Source of the DNA: Gammaproteobacteria bacterium | GTDB lineage: Bacteria > Pseudomonadota > Gammaproteobacteria > SZUA-152 | NCBI GenBank assembly: GCA_032250735.1 | Contig: JAVVEP010000006.1 | Location: forward strand, 1 to 64,000 | Length of the DNA stretch: 64,000 nucleotides | Reading direction: 5' to 3' | In this document: piece after piece, positions 1 through 10,400 of the stretch | Position numbering within the stretch: the stretch's first letter is position 1 | Layout: each line of letters starts with the position of its first letter | Notes under the pieces: model-generated | The model's database searches: none | What the model saw: only the letters and a program-made list of their open reading frames with translations | What the model was told of the DNA's origin: nothing | Position numbers and translations under genes: made by a program

Positions 1-204
1 GGGCCGATTTCCCATCAGCGCAGTAGATTCTTCCATAGTCCGACAGGCTCCTAGGTAGACCGGCGCAAAGGCCCTCAGTCTGTGAGGGAGATAGCGGCAG
101 TGCTGGCCGAACAGAGACCTTAGGCTTGACCCATTACGGCGGTGCTATGATAGGGTAATTCGATAGGCTAACAGACGGACGTTAAATCAACTCGGGGGTG
201 GGTT

Positions 205-771
205 ATGGTAGGTAAAAAGAATATCGTATTTGGGTTCCTGTTTCTGGCGACCACGGCGGCCCTGGGCCCGCTCATGGTACTGAAATACGAGGACTGGGGT
301 GTGGCCAACGGTGAGAAGCAGGTGGTGGTCGGTAAGCTGCAACAGTTCAGGGCGGGTAGCTACGCGGACGATCCCGAAACCCTGGATGAGCTGACGCCCA
401 AGCAGCTGGCCGTCGCCAATAGCGAGGCGATTCTCGCCATGAACAAGGTGGGCGCCATCGAATTTGGGATCGACTACATCAAGGGCGGACCGCACGCTCA
501 CGGTAATCTCGAAGCCCTGCTCAATATCGTGGTGGGTATTGTGCTGTGTTTTATTGCCGCACCGCTGATGTTCAAGCAGGCGGTCAGTCTGCTATTTCTG
601 GTCGGCACCCTGTTGCACTCCGGCCTGTTGTACCTGGAGCGCGTATTCGACATGGCCTGGGCGGGCGTTTTGCTGGGCACCGGGGTTGGGCCGGTGCTCC
701 TGCTGGTGGGTCTGGTGCTGACCGGTGCGCTGGCGGCGAAGGGCTTCAAGGGTGAGCTGGTGCGGGATTAG
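205..771 (+). CDS. Integral membrane protein of unknown function
   Basis: A 188-residue protein that I do not recognise. It has one N-terminal hydrophobic segment (about residues 7-25, no obvious signal cleavage site), a polar stretch of about 75 residues that probably faces the periplasm, and three closely spaced hydrophobic segments (about 105-123, 125-143 and 152-178), so about four membrane helices. The start is the ATG preceded by a G-rich ribosome-binding region. The same-strand gene downstream (prolyl iminopeptidase) starts about 80 bases later, so co-transcription is possible but not shown. The antisense reading frames here are shadows. Confidence 0.7.
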   Translation: MVGKKNIVFGFLFLATTAALGPLMVLKYEDWGVANGEKQVVVGKLQQFRAGSYADDPETLDELTPKQLAVANSEAILAMNKVGAIEFGIDYIKGGPHAHGNLEALLNIVVGIVLCFIAAPLMFKQAVSLLFLVGTLLHSGLLYLERVFDMAWAGVLLGTGVGPVLLLVGLVLTGALAAKGFKGELVRD

Positions 772-848
772 GTCGTCCACGGCTGTATCCTTCTAACTTT
801 GATTAGTATTCCTGTGATGCATGCGCCCGGGTGGCAGATGCCGTCGTT

Positions 849-1799
849 ATGAGAGATCTCTACCCGGGGATCAGGCCCTATGTCACGCAGCGGATTGCGG
901 TGGACGCACCGCATGAGCTGTATGTGGAGGAGAGCGGCGAGCCCAACGGCATCCCGGTGCTGTTTGTGCACGGCGGACCGGGGGCCGGTTGCTCGCCCTA
1001 TCATCGGAGTTTTTTCGATCCCGAAAAATACCGCATTATCCTTTTTGACCAGCGCGGTAGTGGGCAGTCCACGCCGCACGCGGCACTGGAAAAAAACACC
1101 ACGCCCGATCTGGTGGCGGACATGGAGGCCATCCGCCAGCAACTGGGTATCAAGCAGTGGCTACTGTTCGGTGGTTCCTGGGGATCGACCCTAAGCCTGG
1201 TGTATGCGCAGACCCATCCGCAACGGGTATTGGGTCTGATCCTGCGTGGAATCTTTCTGTGTCGCCCGCATGAGATCCAGTGGTTCTATCAGTCAGGCGC
1301 CAGCCATATCTTTCCCGACTACTGGGCAGAATACCTCACGCCCATTCCCGAGGATGAACGTGACGACATGGTGGCCGCCTATTATCGACGCCTGACCGGC
1401 GACAACGAATTACAGCGCATGGCGGCCGCCAAGGCCTGGTCGAAATGGGAGGGGCGGACCTCTACCCTGCATCCCAGTCGCAAGGTGGTGGACCACTTCA
1501 GTGAGCCCCACACCGCGCTCAGTCTGGCGCGCATCGAATGCCATTATTTCACCCATGACAGCTTCCTCGAGCCTAACCAGATATTGCGGGATGCAGGCCG
1601 CCTGATCGACATTCCCGGTATTGTCGTGCAGGGGCGCTACGATGTGGTGTGTCCCATGCAGAGCGCGTGGGACTTGTGCCAGTCCTGGCCCGAGGCCGAG
1701 CTACAGATCATTCCCGATGCCGGACACTCCGCCCTGGAGCCGGGTATTGTCGATGCCCTGGTGCGCGCCACCGACGATTTTGTGCGGCGCCTCTCATAA
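849..1799 (+). CDS. pip: Prolyl iminopeptidase
   Basis: Alpha/beta-hydrolase of the peptidase S33 family that removes N-terminal proline from peptides in the cytoplasm. From the ATG at 849 the protein is 316 residues, the usual length, and begins MRDLYPGIRPY as homologues do; a GTG 18 bases upstream is in frame but less likely. Visible motifs are the oxyanion-hole HGGPG (41-45), DQRGSGQS (67-74), the nucleophile elbow GGSWGS with Ser110, a late Asp in GRYDVVCP and the catalytic His in DAGHS. The family assignment is firm. The gene is followed by a short tandem repeat and dtd. Confidence 0.95.
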   Translation: MRDLYPGIRPYVTQRIAVDAPHELYVEESGEPNGIPVLFVHGGPGAGCSPYHRSFFDPEKYRIILFDQRGSGQSTPHAALEKNTTPDLVADMEAIRQQLGIKQWLLFGGSWGSTLSLVYAQTHPQRVLGLILRGIFLCRPHEIQWFYQSGASHIFPDYWAEYLTPIPEDERDDMVAAYYRRLTGDNELQRMAAAKAWSKWEGRTSTLHPSRKVVDHFSEPHTALSLARIECHYFTHDSFLEPNQILRDAGRLIDIPGIVVQGRYDVVCPMQSAWDLCQSWPEAELQIIPDAGHSALEPGIVDALVRATDDFVRRLS

Positions 1800-1833
1800 T
1801 CGGCCTCGGAATTTTTCTAGCAATTGTCACAAA

Positions 1834-1869
1834 AATTCTCATAACAATTCTCATAACAATTCTCATAAC
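1834..1869. repeat. Three tandem 12-bp repeats before dtd
   Basis: The unit AATTCTCATAAC occurs three times without interruption between the pip stop and the dtd start, ending 18 bases before the dtd ATG. It is A+T-rich against a G+C-rich background. Copy number could vary by slippage and change the dtd leader. Confidence 0.85.
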
Positions 1870-1887
1870 AATAATTAGCAAGCATCC

Positions 1888-2328
1888 ATGATCGGTCTAT
1901 TACAACGAGTCACCCGAGCCAGTGTCACCGTCGAGGGTAAAGTGCTCGGTTGCATCGAACAGGGGCTGATGGTGTTGGTGGGCATCGAGCGTGACGACAC
2001 CGAGGTCCAGGCCGACCGGTTGCTGGAACGTCTGCTGAGCTACCGGGTGTTCGCCGACGCGGACGGCAAAATGAATCTCAGCCTGCAGCAGGTGCAGGGT
2101 GGTTTGTTGCTGGTGCCACAGTTCACCCTGGCCGCGGATACCGACAAGGGCGCACGCCCCGGTTTCAGCTCGGCGGCAACGCCGGAAAAAGGCCGACAGC
2201 TGTTTGAATATCTACTCTCACGGGCGCAGCAGCAGTATCCCCATGTCGCCAGCGGCCAGTTTGGCGTCGACATGCAGGTGGAACTTATCAACGACGGCCC
2301 GGTGACCTTTTCCCTGCGGGTTCGTTAA
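1888..2328 (+). CDS. dtd: D-aminoacyl-tRNA deacylase
   Basis: Cytoplasmic proofreading enzyme that hydrolyses D-aminoacyl-tRNA (and Gly-tRNA-Ala), recycling tRNA. At 146 residues it has the standard DTD length. It begins MIGLLQRVTRASVTV like homologues, carries the PQFT motif (77-80) that forms the active-site wall with Thr80, and ends with the cross-subunit Gly-cisPro motif GPVTF (137-141). The ATG start follows the 12-bp repeat array directly. It converges on cca. A short G/C hairpin (about 2330-2344) lies between them but lacks a T run. Confidence 0.96.
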   Translation: MIGLLQRVTRASVTVEGKVLGCIEQGLMVLVGIERDDTEVQADRLLERLLSYRVFADADGKMNLSLQQVQGGLLLVPQFTLAADTDKGARPGFSSAATPEKGRQLFEYLLSRAQQQYPHVASGQFGVDMQVELINDGPVTFSLRVR

Positions 2329-2365
2329 ACCCCCGGCGGGGGAACGGCAAGCGGGCTATTTTACG

Positions 2366-3598
2366 TTAGTGATTGGTGGTCAAAGTGATGGCCATCTGGA
2401 TTGCCTCGGCGCGCAATCGGTCGAGCTGCTGGCCGATGGCGCTGCCGGTGAGTCCTTGCCTAACGAGATCCTGGGCGTTGATCGCGGCGGCGGCATCGCG
2501 GGCGCGACGCAGGATGTCCGGCTGCTCGAAGTGCGCATCTTCATAGCCGGTGCGGCCGCGCGAGTCGGCCTCGCAGGCGGCGATGAATTGCTCGAAGCGC
2601 GCGGGACGGCGAAAGGCGTCGAGGGCATTGAGCATTTTCAGCAGGGTGGTGGGTTTTAATTCCGCGGCCCGATGATAATGCAGGTGATAACGGGTCACGG
2701 CAACCGCTAATTCCCGATAGGTTTTGGGCGTCCGCAGGCGTTCACACAGGGCCTCCACCAGGGGTACGCCACGTTCCTCGTGGGCGATGTGTTTGGGCCA
2801 CTGATCCTGGGGCGTGATGCCCTTGCCCAGGTCATGCACCAGGGCGGCGAAACGCACCATGGGTTCGGGGGACAGGCGCGCGGCCTGTTGCAGCACCATC
2901 ATGGTGTGGATGCCAGTGTCGATCTCCGGGTGATATTGTTCCGGCTGCGGCACACCGAACAGGCAGTCGATTTCCGGGAACAGTTTGGCCAGCGCGCCGC
3001 AGTCACGCAGCACCTCAAAAAAGCGTGTCGGTGTCTGTTCGCCCAGGGCGCGTTCGGTCTCGGCCCACACCCGCTCGGCGACCAGCGCATCCACCTCGCC
3101 GGCATCGACCATCTCCTGCATCAGCCGCAGCGTCTCGCTGGTGACGCGAAAACCGAGGTGGGCAAAGCGGGCCGCAAAGCGCGCCACCCGCAGGATGCGC
3201 ACCGGGTCTTCACTGAAGGCCCGGGAGACGTGGCGCAGCACTTTGTCGGCCAGATCCTGCTGGCCGTGGAAGGGGTCGATGAACTGTCCGTCGGCATCTT
3301 GCGCGATGGCGTTGATGGTCAGATCGCGGCGCAGCAGATCCTCTTCCAGGGTCACGTCCGGCGCCGCATGCACCGCAAAGCCGTGATAGCCCGGGGCGGT
3401 CTTGCGCTCGGTGCGGGCCAGGGCATATTCCTCGTGAGTCTCGGGGTGCAGGAACACCGGGAAATCCTTGCCCACCTGTCGGTAGCCCTGCGCCTCCAGT
3501 TGCTCGGGCGTGGCCCCCACCACCACCCAGTCGCGCTCCTTGGGCTCAAGGTCCAATAATCTGTCACGCACCGCGCCGCCTACCAAATAGATCTCCAT
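2366..3598 (-). CDS. cca: Multifunctional CCA-adding enzyme
   Basis: tRNA nucleotidyltransferase that adds or repairs the 3' CCA end, with a C-terminal HD phosphohydrolase domain as in the E. coli-type protein. The 410 residues hold the N-terminal nucleotidyltransferase signature GGAVRDRLL (7-15), then ERDWVVVG where E. coli Cca has DRDWVVVG. The first of the two catalytic carboxylates is therefore Glu21 instead of Asp, and Asp23 is kept. The RRDLTINA motif and the HD motif HDLGKG are present. The start is the ATG at 3598, back to back with the divergent gene at 3616. Confidence 0.95.
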   Translation of the reverse strand: MEIYLVGGAVRDRLLDLEPKERDWVVVGATPEQLEAQGYRQVGKDFPVFLHPETHEEYALARTERKTAPGYHGFAVHAAPDVTLEEDLLRRDLTINAIAQDADGQFIDPFHGQQDLADKVLRHVSRAFSEDPVRILRVARFAARFAHLGFRVTSETLRLMQEMVDAGEVDALVAERVWAETERALGEQTPTRFFEVLRDCGALAKLFPEIDCLFGVPQPEQYHPEIDTGIHTMMVLQQAARLSPEPMVRFAALVHDLGKGITPQDQWPKHIAHEERGVPLVEALCERLRTPKTYRELAVAVTRYHLHYHRAAELKPTTLLKMLNALDAFRRPARFEQFIAACEADSRGRTGYEDAHFEQPDILRRARDAAAAINAQDLVRQGLTGSAIGQQLDRLRAEAIQMAITLTTNH

Positions 3599-3615
3599 GC
3601 CGGTATGTTACCCGG

Positions 3616-4689
3616 ATGGGACGCTTGTTTATATGGCGCGCGCTGCCCAAGGCGGCGGGCTGGCGCTGGCTGCTGTTATTGATGCTGCTGTTCGCGGGCG
3701 GTTGCGCCAGCCTGGGTTATTACGGCCAGTCCATCGGTGGTCAGTGGGCGGTGTGGGAGCGGCGTCAGCCCATCGCCGAGTTGATCGCCGCCCCCGAGAC
3801 CCCGGCCGCGCTGCGCGAAAAGCTGCAGACGGTGCTGGCCATCCGCGCGTTTGCCAGCCGCGAACTGGCGCTGCCCGATAACCCCAGTTATCGCAGTTAT
3901 GCGGACCTGCAACGCCCCTTTGTGGTGTGGAATGTGTTTGCGGCCCCGCCCCTGGAGATGACCCTGCAACGCTGGTGTTTTCCGTTTGCGGGCTGCGTGG
4001 GCTATCGCGGCTATTTCTCGAAACCGGCCGCCGAGGCGTTTGCCGCGCAGTTGGGCCGCGAGGGGCTGGAGACCTACGTCGCCGGTGTCGCCGCCTATTC
4101 TACCCTAGGGTGGTTTGATGACCCCCTGCTCAACACCGTCATCCAGCGCCCGCCGGCGCGGATCGCCGGGCTCATCTTTCACGAGCTGGCCCACCAGCAG
4201 CTGTACCTGCAGGGTGACACGGCCTTCAACGAGGGCTTTGCGACGGCGGTCGAGCTGGAGGGCGTGCGGCGCTGGCTGGCCGTCCACGGTGACGATGCGC
4301 AGCGGGAGGCCGACCAGCAGTTCCGGCAGCGCCAGGATGCCTTTGTGGCGCTGGTGACCGGGGCGCGGGACCGGCTCCGAGGGCTGTACGCCCAGGGGCT
4401 GGATGAAGCAGAGGCCCTGGCGCGCAAGGCGGCGATTCAGGCCGGGCTGCGCCGGGACTATCGGCGGCTCAGAGAGGAATGGGGCGGTTATGACGGTTAC
4501 GATGCCTGGTTTGCGCAGGGGCTGAATAATGCGCAATTGGCTGCGGTGACCACCTATCGCGACCATGTGCCCGTCTTTCAGCGCCTGCTGGCGGAGCAGG
4601 GCGGGGATATGGAGGCCTTTTATCGGGCCTGTCGTGAACTGAGTGGGCGGCCTGCCCAGGAGCAAGCGAGCCTGCTGGCGGGTCGATAG
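3616..4689 (+). CDS. Predicted aminopeptidase lipoprotein (COG4324 type)
   Basis: A 357-residue protein of the 'predicted aminopeptidase' family. A short basic N terminus and a hydrophobic segment lead to the lipobox FAGGC (Cys30), so it is probably a lipoprotein. The zinc-peptidase signature HELAH lies at 189-193, with a candidate third ligand Glu206 in NEGFA. I know of no established physiological substrate for the family. The gene is divergent from cca with only 17 bases between the starts, so the two promoters must overlap neighbouring coding sequence. It converges on the NDUFA9-like gene. Confidence 0.85.
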   Translation: MGRLFIWRALPKAAGWRWLLLLMLLFAGGCASLGYYGQSIGGQWAVWERRQPIAELIAAPETPAALREKLQTVLAIRAFASRELALPDNPSYRSYADLQRPFVVWNVFAAPPLEMTLQRWCFPFAGCVGYRGYFSKPAAEAFAAQLGREGLETYVAGVAAYSTLGWFDDPLLNTVIQRPPARIAGLIFHELAHQQLYLQGDTAFNEGFATAVELEGVRRWLAVHGDDAQREADQQFRQRQDAFVALVTGARDRLRGLYAQGLDEAEALARKAAIQAGLRRDYRRLREEWGGYDGYDAWFAQGLNNAQLAAVTTYRDHVPVFQRLLAEQGGDMEAFYRACRELSGRPAQEQASLLAGR

Positions 4690-4708
4690 TGTGCGCCCGG
4701 GACGGCGA

Positions 4709-5662
4709 TCAGTCCCGCCGGGCAGAGCGGCGCAGATCACTAAAGCGCCGGTTCAGGTCTCGATTGCCCAGGTAGCGGGGCGCAACGGCCTCGATGGACG
4801 CGGGCTGGATGCCGAACACCGCCGGAAAGGCCGATTTGCACAGGCTGTTGACGCGGGTGGATAAAAAGTTGTCCCGCGAAAAGGGCCTGCCCGGCAGCTG
4901 TTCCATCACCAGTCCCATCCACCACGAAAGCCGGTCACCCAGACCGATGATGCGCCGCCGGTGGCCGGTCAATGTGCCGACGTAGGTGACCAGTTCGTAC
5001 AGGGTGTAGGGCGTGGGTCCGCACAGGTTGTAGGCCTGGCCGATGGTGGCCGGGTTGCTGAGGGCGTGCACAAAGGCCTCGGCCACGTCTTCCACGTACA
5101 CCGGGGCGAAACGGGCCTTGGCGCAGGCCAGCGGAAACAGGCCGGGGCTGAGCGCCAGCAGGCGGGCGAAGCGGTTGAGAAACTGGTCGTCGGGACCAAA
5201 GATCACCGAGGGCCGGAACACGGTGACCCGCAGGTCCGTCGCGCCCAGGGCGATTTCCTCGCCCTCGCCCTTGCTGCGCAGGTAGCGACTGGGTCCGTTT
5301 TTGGCGTCGGCCTTGAGGGCGCTCATGTGCAGCAGGCGGCCCATCCCGGCGCTGCGGCAGGCATCGACGATCTGTCGGACCAGCTCGACGTGGGCGCGCC
5401 CAAAATCCCCCCGCCGGCGTTCGTTGAGGATCCCCACCAGGTTGACCACCGCGTCCATGCCCTGCAGCTGCGCGCCGAGGGCGGCGGCGTCATAGGGATT
5501 GCATTCCACCAGGCTCAGCCCCGGCAATACCAGCAGCTCCCGATGCGCCTCCCGGCGACGGGTCAGTACCCGTACCGAGTGGCCGGCCTTGACCAGATGG
5601 GCGGCGAGGTGGCGGCCCACAAAACCGGTGCCACCGATAAGGCAAATAGACAGTCTGCGCAT
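4709..5662 (-). CDS. NAD(P)-binding protein, complex I NDUFA9-like
   Basis: Atypical short-chain dehydrogenase/reductase of the NDUFA9 / NmrA-like group. From the ATG at 5662 it is 317 residues and begins MRRLSICLIGGTGFVGRHL, with the dinucleotide-binding GGTGFVG motif at residues 10-16, which decides the start. The frame stays open further upstream but that part is unlike the family. Bacterial members are often annotated as complex I NDUFA9 subunit family protein or nucleoside-diphosphate-sugar epimerase; the function is uncertain and no nuo gene is nearby. The upstream 305 bases are shared with the divergent aldehyde dehydrogenase gene. Confidence 0.88.
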   Translation of the reverse strand: MRRLSICLIGGTGFVGRHLAAHLVKAGHSVRVLTRRREAHRELLVLPGLSLVECNPYDAAALGAQLQGMDAVVNLVGILNERRRGDFGRAHVELVRQIVDACRSAGMGRLLHMSALKADAKNGPSRYLRSKGEGEEIALGATDLRVTVFRPSVIFGPDDQFLNRFARLLALSPGLFPLACAKARFAPVYVEDVAEAFVHALSNPATIGQAYNLCGPTPYTLYELVTYVGTLTGHRRRIIGLGDRLSWWMGLVMEQLPGRPFSRDNFLSTRVNSLCKSAFPAVFGIQPASIEAVAPRYLGNRDLNRRFSDLRRSARRD

Positions 5663-5967
5663 GGTCTGTGGGGTTCTCCTGATGTGGTCCTGAAATGTGG
5701 CCCTGAAGTGACTCAAAAGTGGCCAGCGACGAGGCGGGTGTCGGAATCGAAGGGCGATTTTGCGGTGTGGCAGGGAGGGGGTCAAGCGGGTATGGTAAAC
5801 GCGGGTGTCGCCTGGCCTATGCCATCGGCGATATAATGGTGATGGGTCTATACACGTTAGACTGCTGCGGTTTTTTTTTTTGCGCATCGCGCAGCCGGAT
5901 AGCGCGACGGATGGCCGAACAGGAAATTTTACGGGTGGCTGTGCGGCGTACACAGTCCGGGGGTGTC
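5663..5967. other. Divergent intergenic region with an 11-T run
   Basis: No convincing gene is seen. The region separates the NDUFA9-like gene (minus) from the aldehyde dehydrogenase gene (plus) and must hold both promoters, but I could not place matched -35/-10 boxes with confidence. A run of 11 T (5871-5881) is the most distinctive element. Confidence 0.6.
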
Positions 5968-7332
5968 ATGGCATATCAGACCATCAATCCGGCGAGCGGT
6001 GAGCTTGTCGAACATTTTGCCGCCTGGACCCCCGCACAGCGGGAGGTGGCGCTGGCGCAGGTCAGTGCCGCCACGCCGGGCTGGGCCGCCACCACCCTGG
6101 AACAACGCTGCCGCCTGCTGGCTCGGCTGGCCGAGGTGGTGCGCGCCGAGCAGGAATCCCTCGCGCAACTGGTGAGCCTGGAGATGGGCAAGCTCGTCCC
6201 TGAGGCGCGGGCCGAGGTGGAAAAGTGCGCCCAGGGCTGTGAGTACTACGCCCGGCAGGCCGGTCGATTTCTCGCCGATGAGCTGGTCGAGACGGACGCC
6301 GGCAGGAGCCTGGTGGCCTATCAGCCGCTGGGCACGGTGCTGGCGGTGATGCCGTGGAATTTCCCCCTGTGGCAGGTGTTTCGCTTCATCGCCCCGACCC
6401 TGGTGGCGGGCAATACCGGCCTGCTCAAACACGCCTCCAATGTGCCGCAGTGTGCGTTGGCCATCGAGCGTCTGCTGCGTGAGGCCGGTTTTCCCGAGGG
6501 CGTGTTTCGTACCCTGCTGATCGACGCCCGCGAGGTCGCCGAGGTGATCGCCGACCCGCGGGTACAGGCGGTCACGCTCACCGGCAGTGAGCCCGCCGGG
6601 CGGGCGGTGGCTGCGGCGGCGGGCCAGCATCTCAAAAAGAGCCTGCTGGAGCTGGGGGGCTCGGACGCCTTTGTGGTGCTGGAAGACGCCGACCTGGATC
6701 TCGCGGTGCCGCAGGCCGTGGCCTCACGCTTCCTGAACTGTGGGCAGAGCTGTATCGCGGCCAAGCGCTTTATCGTGGTGGAGGCCATCGCCGAGGACTT
6801 TGTCGCCCGCTTCGCCACCGCCGCGGGCAGGCTGTGCGTAGGGGATCCCCGCGATGCGCAGACGGGGCTGGCGCCCATGGCGCGTGCCGATCTGCGGGAC
6901 GAGCTGCACGCGCAGGTACAGGCCAGTATCGCGGCCGGCGCGGTGCGGGTGATCGGTGGGGAGCCTGTCGCCGGGCCGGGGGCCTTTTATCCGCCGACGA
7001 TCCTTGATCAGGTGCGGCCGGGGATGGTCGCCTATGAACAGGAGCTGTTCGGCCCGGTGGCGACGGTGATCCGGGTGGCCGATGAGGCCGCCGCCCTGGC
7101 CACGGCCAATGATTCCCGCTTTGGCCTGGGCGGCAGCGTGTGGACAAAAGACAGCGCGCGCGGCGAACGGTTTGCCCGCCGGATGCAGTGTGGTTCGGCC
7201 TTCGTGAACGGCATGGTGAAGAGCGATCCCCGCCTGCCCTTCGGCGGTATCAAGGCCTCGGGTTACGGCCGGGAGCTGTCGCAGCACGGGCTGCGCGAGT
7301 TCGTGAACGTCAAAACCCTGTGGATAAAATGA
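5968..7332 (+). CDS. NAD(P)-dependent succinate-semialdehyde dehydrogenase-type aldehyde dehydrogenase
   Basis: Aldehyde dehydrogenase of 454 residues, closest in feel to the Sad/YneI succinate-semialdehyde dehydrogenases. The start MAYQTINPASGE (ATG at 5968) matches the family; an upstream open frame of 83 codons is not family-like. Landmarks are MPWNFPLWQ (cofactor-proximal loop), the catalytic base Glu228 in LELGGSD and the nucleophile Cys262 in NCGQSCIAAKRF. It probably oxidises a short-chain semialdehyde to its acid with NAD(P)+ in the cytoplasm. The exact substrate cannot be read from sequence. Confidence 0.9.
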   Translation: MAYQTINPASGELVEHFAAWTPAQREVALAQVSAATPGWAATTLEQRCRLLARLAEVVRAEQESLAQLVSLEMGKLVPEARAEVEKCAQGCEYYARQAGRFLADELVETDAGRSLVAYQPLGTVLAVMPWNFPLWQVFRFIAPTLVAGNTGLLKHASNVPQCALAIERLLREAGFPEGVFRTLLIDAREVAEVIADPRVQAVTLTGSEPAGRAVAAAAGQHLKKSLLELGGSDAFVVLEDADLDLAVPQAVASRFLNCGQSCIAAKRFIVVEAIAEDFVARFATAAGRLCVGDPRDAQTGLAPMARADLRDELHAQVQASIAAGAVRVIGGEPVAGPGAFYPPTILDQVRPGMVAYEQELFGPVATVIRVADEAAALATANDSRFGLGGSVWTKDSARGERFARRMQCGSAFVNGMVKSDPRLPFGGIKASGYGRELSQHGLREFVNVKTLWIK

Positions 7333-7429
7333 GGCGGCCAGCAGGCGGTGGCGTCACGTGGACAGTCTGCAGGCGATAATGAGTAACCGTTAATAGTGAA
7401 TAGCAATAGTGAACAATAATCATGAATAG

Positions 7430-10400
7430 GTGTATCCGCAGCGCATGCAATTAATTAGGCAGCCGGGTGATCAACCAACCGAGGAGCTCAGAGGGCAGGT
7501 CTCGGTGCTGACGCGCGCCCAGTTCCTGAGTCGTTTTCGCCGGCTGATTATTCTGGCGTGGACAATCCCGGCGGTGTTTGGCCTGTCGTTCCTGCTCTAC
7601 ATCCAGATGTTCACCCTGGAACAGATGGCGGAGGTGATGAGCAGTCCCATCGAGCCTGTGTTCATTGTTGCCTCGCTGGTATTTGCGCTGTGGTATTTCC
7701 AGCGCTATGTGTCGGTGGTCGCCGAGTATGTGGGCGCAGCGGACTCCCAGCAGCGGGAGAGCCTGGCGGCCGCGGCGCTGGCGCGGGTGAGGCGCTTCCC
7801 CCTGCATTTCTGGGGTTTCTTTCTGTTCTATCTGCTAGTAGCGCCCATCACGGTGATCTACAGCGCCGAGCTGTACAGTGATTTTGTCGCCCGTCCGCAA
7901 GACTGGTTTCGCATCAATCTGGTGGCCCTGACGGTGTCGATCATCGTTGGCCTGCCGATCTTTTTCCGGCTCTACGATCTGTTCGGCCTGGCATTGCAGC
8001 CGCAGCGGCTGGAGAGGCCGGTGGTCAGCATCCGCACCCGGGTGTTTCTCATCGCCGCCCTGGTGCCGCTGCTGGTGGACACCATGCTGGTGCAGTATTA
8101 CTGGACCCGCACCGGCTATTTCACTACCGAAACTTTCGTTGTCTGGCTGATGCTGCAGGCCCTGGCGGTGGCTGGCGCGGCGATCTTCATGGGCAGCTTT
8201 GGTCGCTCCCTGCAACCGCTGGAAAAGGCGGCCGGCGCGGCCCGTTCCCTGTTGCTGCGAAGACCGAACCTGCGGGCCTATTCCACCGACGAGCTGGGTG
8301 TGCTGACCGGGCAGTATCAGGGTTTGCTGGAAAACCTGCATTTCCAGCGACAGATTCTGGAGGCGGGGAACCGGGTGTTGCGCGGGGTCAATACCTCGGC
8401 CAGCACCGGCGAGGCCTACGACAAACTGGTGGAGGTCTGTGCCCAGGCGCTGGACGTGGATGTTGCCTATTTAATGTTACGCGGCCCGGGCCTGCGGGAG
8501 TTGATTGCGGTCTCCGTGACCGGCGCTACGCACCGGCCGCAGGGGCATTTTCGCCTGTCGCTGGATGAGCCCTCCCTGCTGGTGCAGGCCTTTAACGAGG
8601 CGCGCCTGATCGCGGTGGACGATGCCGCAGAAGATCCCCGCCTCAGCCCCCGCATCGTCAAGCAATATGACATTACATCGGCGATGTGCGCGCCGCTGAT
8701 TGCGGAGGGCGAGGTGATCGGCTCCATCGGCGCCAGCACCCGGGGAAGGGTGCGGCACTTCACCCAACAGGATCGCGACATGCTCAGCCTGCTGGCCCGC
8801 GAGGCCACGGCCGTGGTGCACACCCAGCTGTTGGAGGAAAAACACCAGCAGGCCGAGCTGCGCTATCAGGAGGCGAGCCAGCTGGCCGAGGTGACCCTGC
8901 AATCGATCAGTGACGGCGTGATCACCACCGATATCGATGGGCACATCGTGTACCTCAATCCCGTGGCCGAACACTTTACCGGCTGGGGATTGGCCGATGC
9001 CCAGGGTCAGCCGTTGCGCCAGGTATTACGCCTCAAAGATGAGGCGGGTGCCGCGGTCATCGACGCGGTGCTGCGTTGCCTGGAGGCGGGTGAGCACCTC
9101 ACCCTGCCGGGCTCGACCAGCCTGCTGCAGCGTGATGCCCGACGCGAGTTCGCCGTGGAGCTGCGCCTGGCGCCGATCCGCGAAAGGAATGGGCGCCTGC
9201 GTGGTGCGGTACTCACCTTTCATGACACCACAGACATGGCGGCCCTGTCGCGCCGGCTCTCGTATCAGTCCAGCCACGACGCCCTCACCGGGCTCATCAA
9301 CCGGCACGAGTTTGAGGCCCGCCTGCAGTCGCTCATGGCCCACTGCCGGGAGCAGGGCGGAGAACATGCCCTGTGTTATCTGGATGTGGATCAATTCAAG
9401 GTGGTCAACAACACCTGCGGCTATGTGGCCGGTGACGAGTTGCTCAAGCAGCTCGGCATGCGCTTGCGCGCCACCCTGCGCGAACAGGATGTAGTCGGCC
9501 GCCTGGGGGGAGATGAATTCGGCCTGTTGCTGCAGGACTATACCCTGGCCGAGGCCCAGGCCGTCGCCGCCACGATTCTGGAGATGGTGAAGGAATTCCG
9601 TTTTACCTGGAAAGACAAGGTCTTCGATGTGGGGCTCAGCCTGGGGCTGGTGCCGATTACCGCGCGCAGTGGCAGTATCACCGATGTGCTGAGCGCCGCT
9701 GATTCGGCCTGTTATATCGCCAAGAGCCAGGGGCGCAATCGGGTGCATGTGTTTGCGCGGAACGATCTGGCGCTGACCCGGCATCGGGGCGAGATGCAGT
9801 GGCTACAGTACATCCGCGATGCACTGGACAACAACCGCTTCCAGCTTTTTCATCAGCTGATACAGCCGCTGGGCAAGGTGGTGAATGCCGAATTGCGCTA
9901 CAGCGAAATTCTTCTGCGCCTGCGCCGCGAGGATGGCGAGATCGTCACGCCTAATCTGTTTTTACCGGCCGCGGAACGCTACCACCTGATGCCCGCTATT
10001 GACCGCTGGGTGGTGCATCACGCCCTGCAACAGCTCGGGCGGCAGGGCTCGGACCCAGTCTCCTATTCCATCAACCTTTCCGCACAGTCCCTGTGTGAAG
10101 ACAGCTTTCTCGACTTTGTGCTGACCGAGCTGCGGGAGAATGGCGTGACGCCAGAGAGGGTGTGTTTCGAGATTACCGAGACCGCCGCCATTGCCAACCT
10201 GAATCGCGCCATACGCTTTATCACCGAGCTGAAAGATCAGGGCTGCCGTTTTGCCCTGGACGATTTCGGCAGCGGCCTGAGTTCGTTTGGTTATCTCAAA
10301 AACCTTCCGGTGGATTATCTAAAGATCGACGGGGCCTTCGTGAAGGACATCGACACCAATCCCATCGACCGCGCGATGGTGGAGGCGATCAACCAGATCG

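Noticed and set aside
126-151. TTGACC and TATGAT before the first gene, as a promoter
   Set aside because: The spacing is only 14 bp, too short for a normal sigma-70 promoter; not enough to call.
2330-2344. Short G/C hairpin between dtd and cca as a terminator
   Set aside because: Five-base stem and no T run on either strand; too weak to call.
4961-5836. 291-codon open frame on the plus strand opposite the NDUFA9-like gene
   Set aside because: Antisense to a family-recognisable gene and runs past its start into the intergenic region; no family resemblance.
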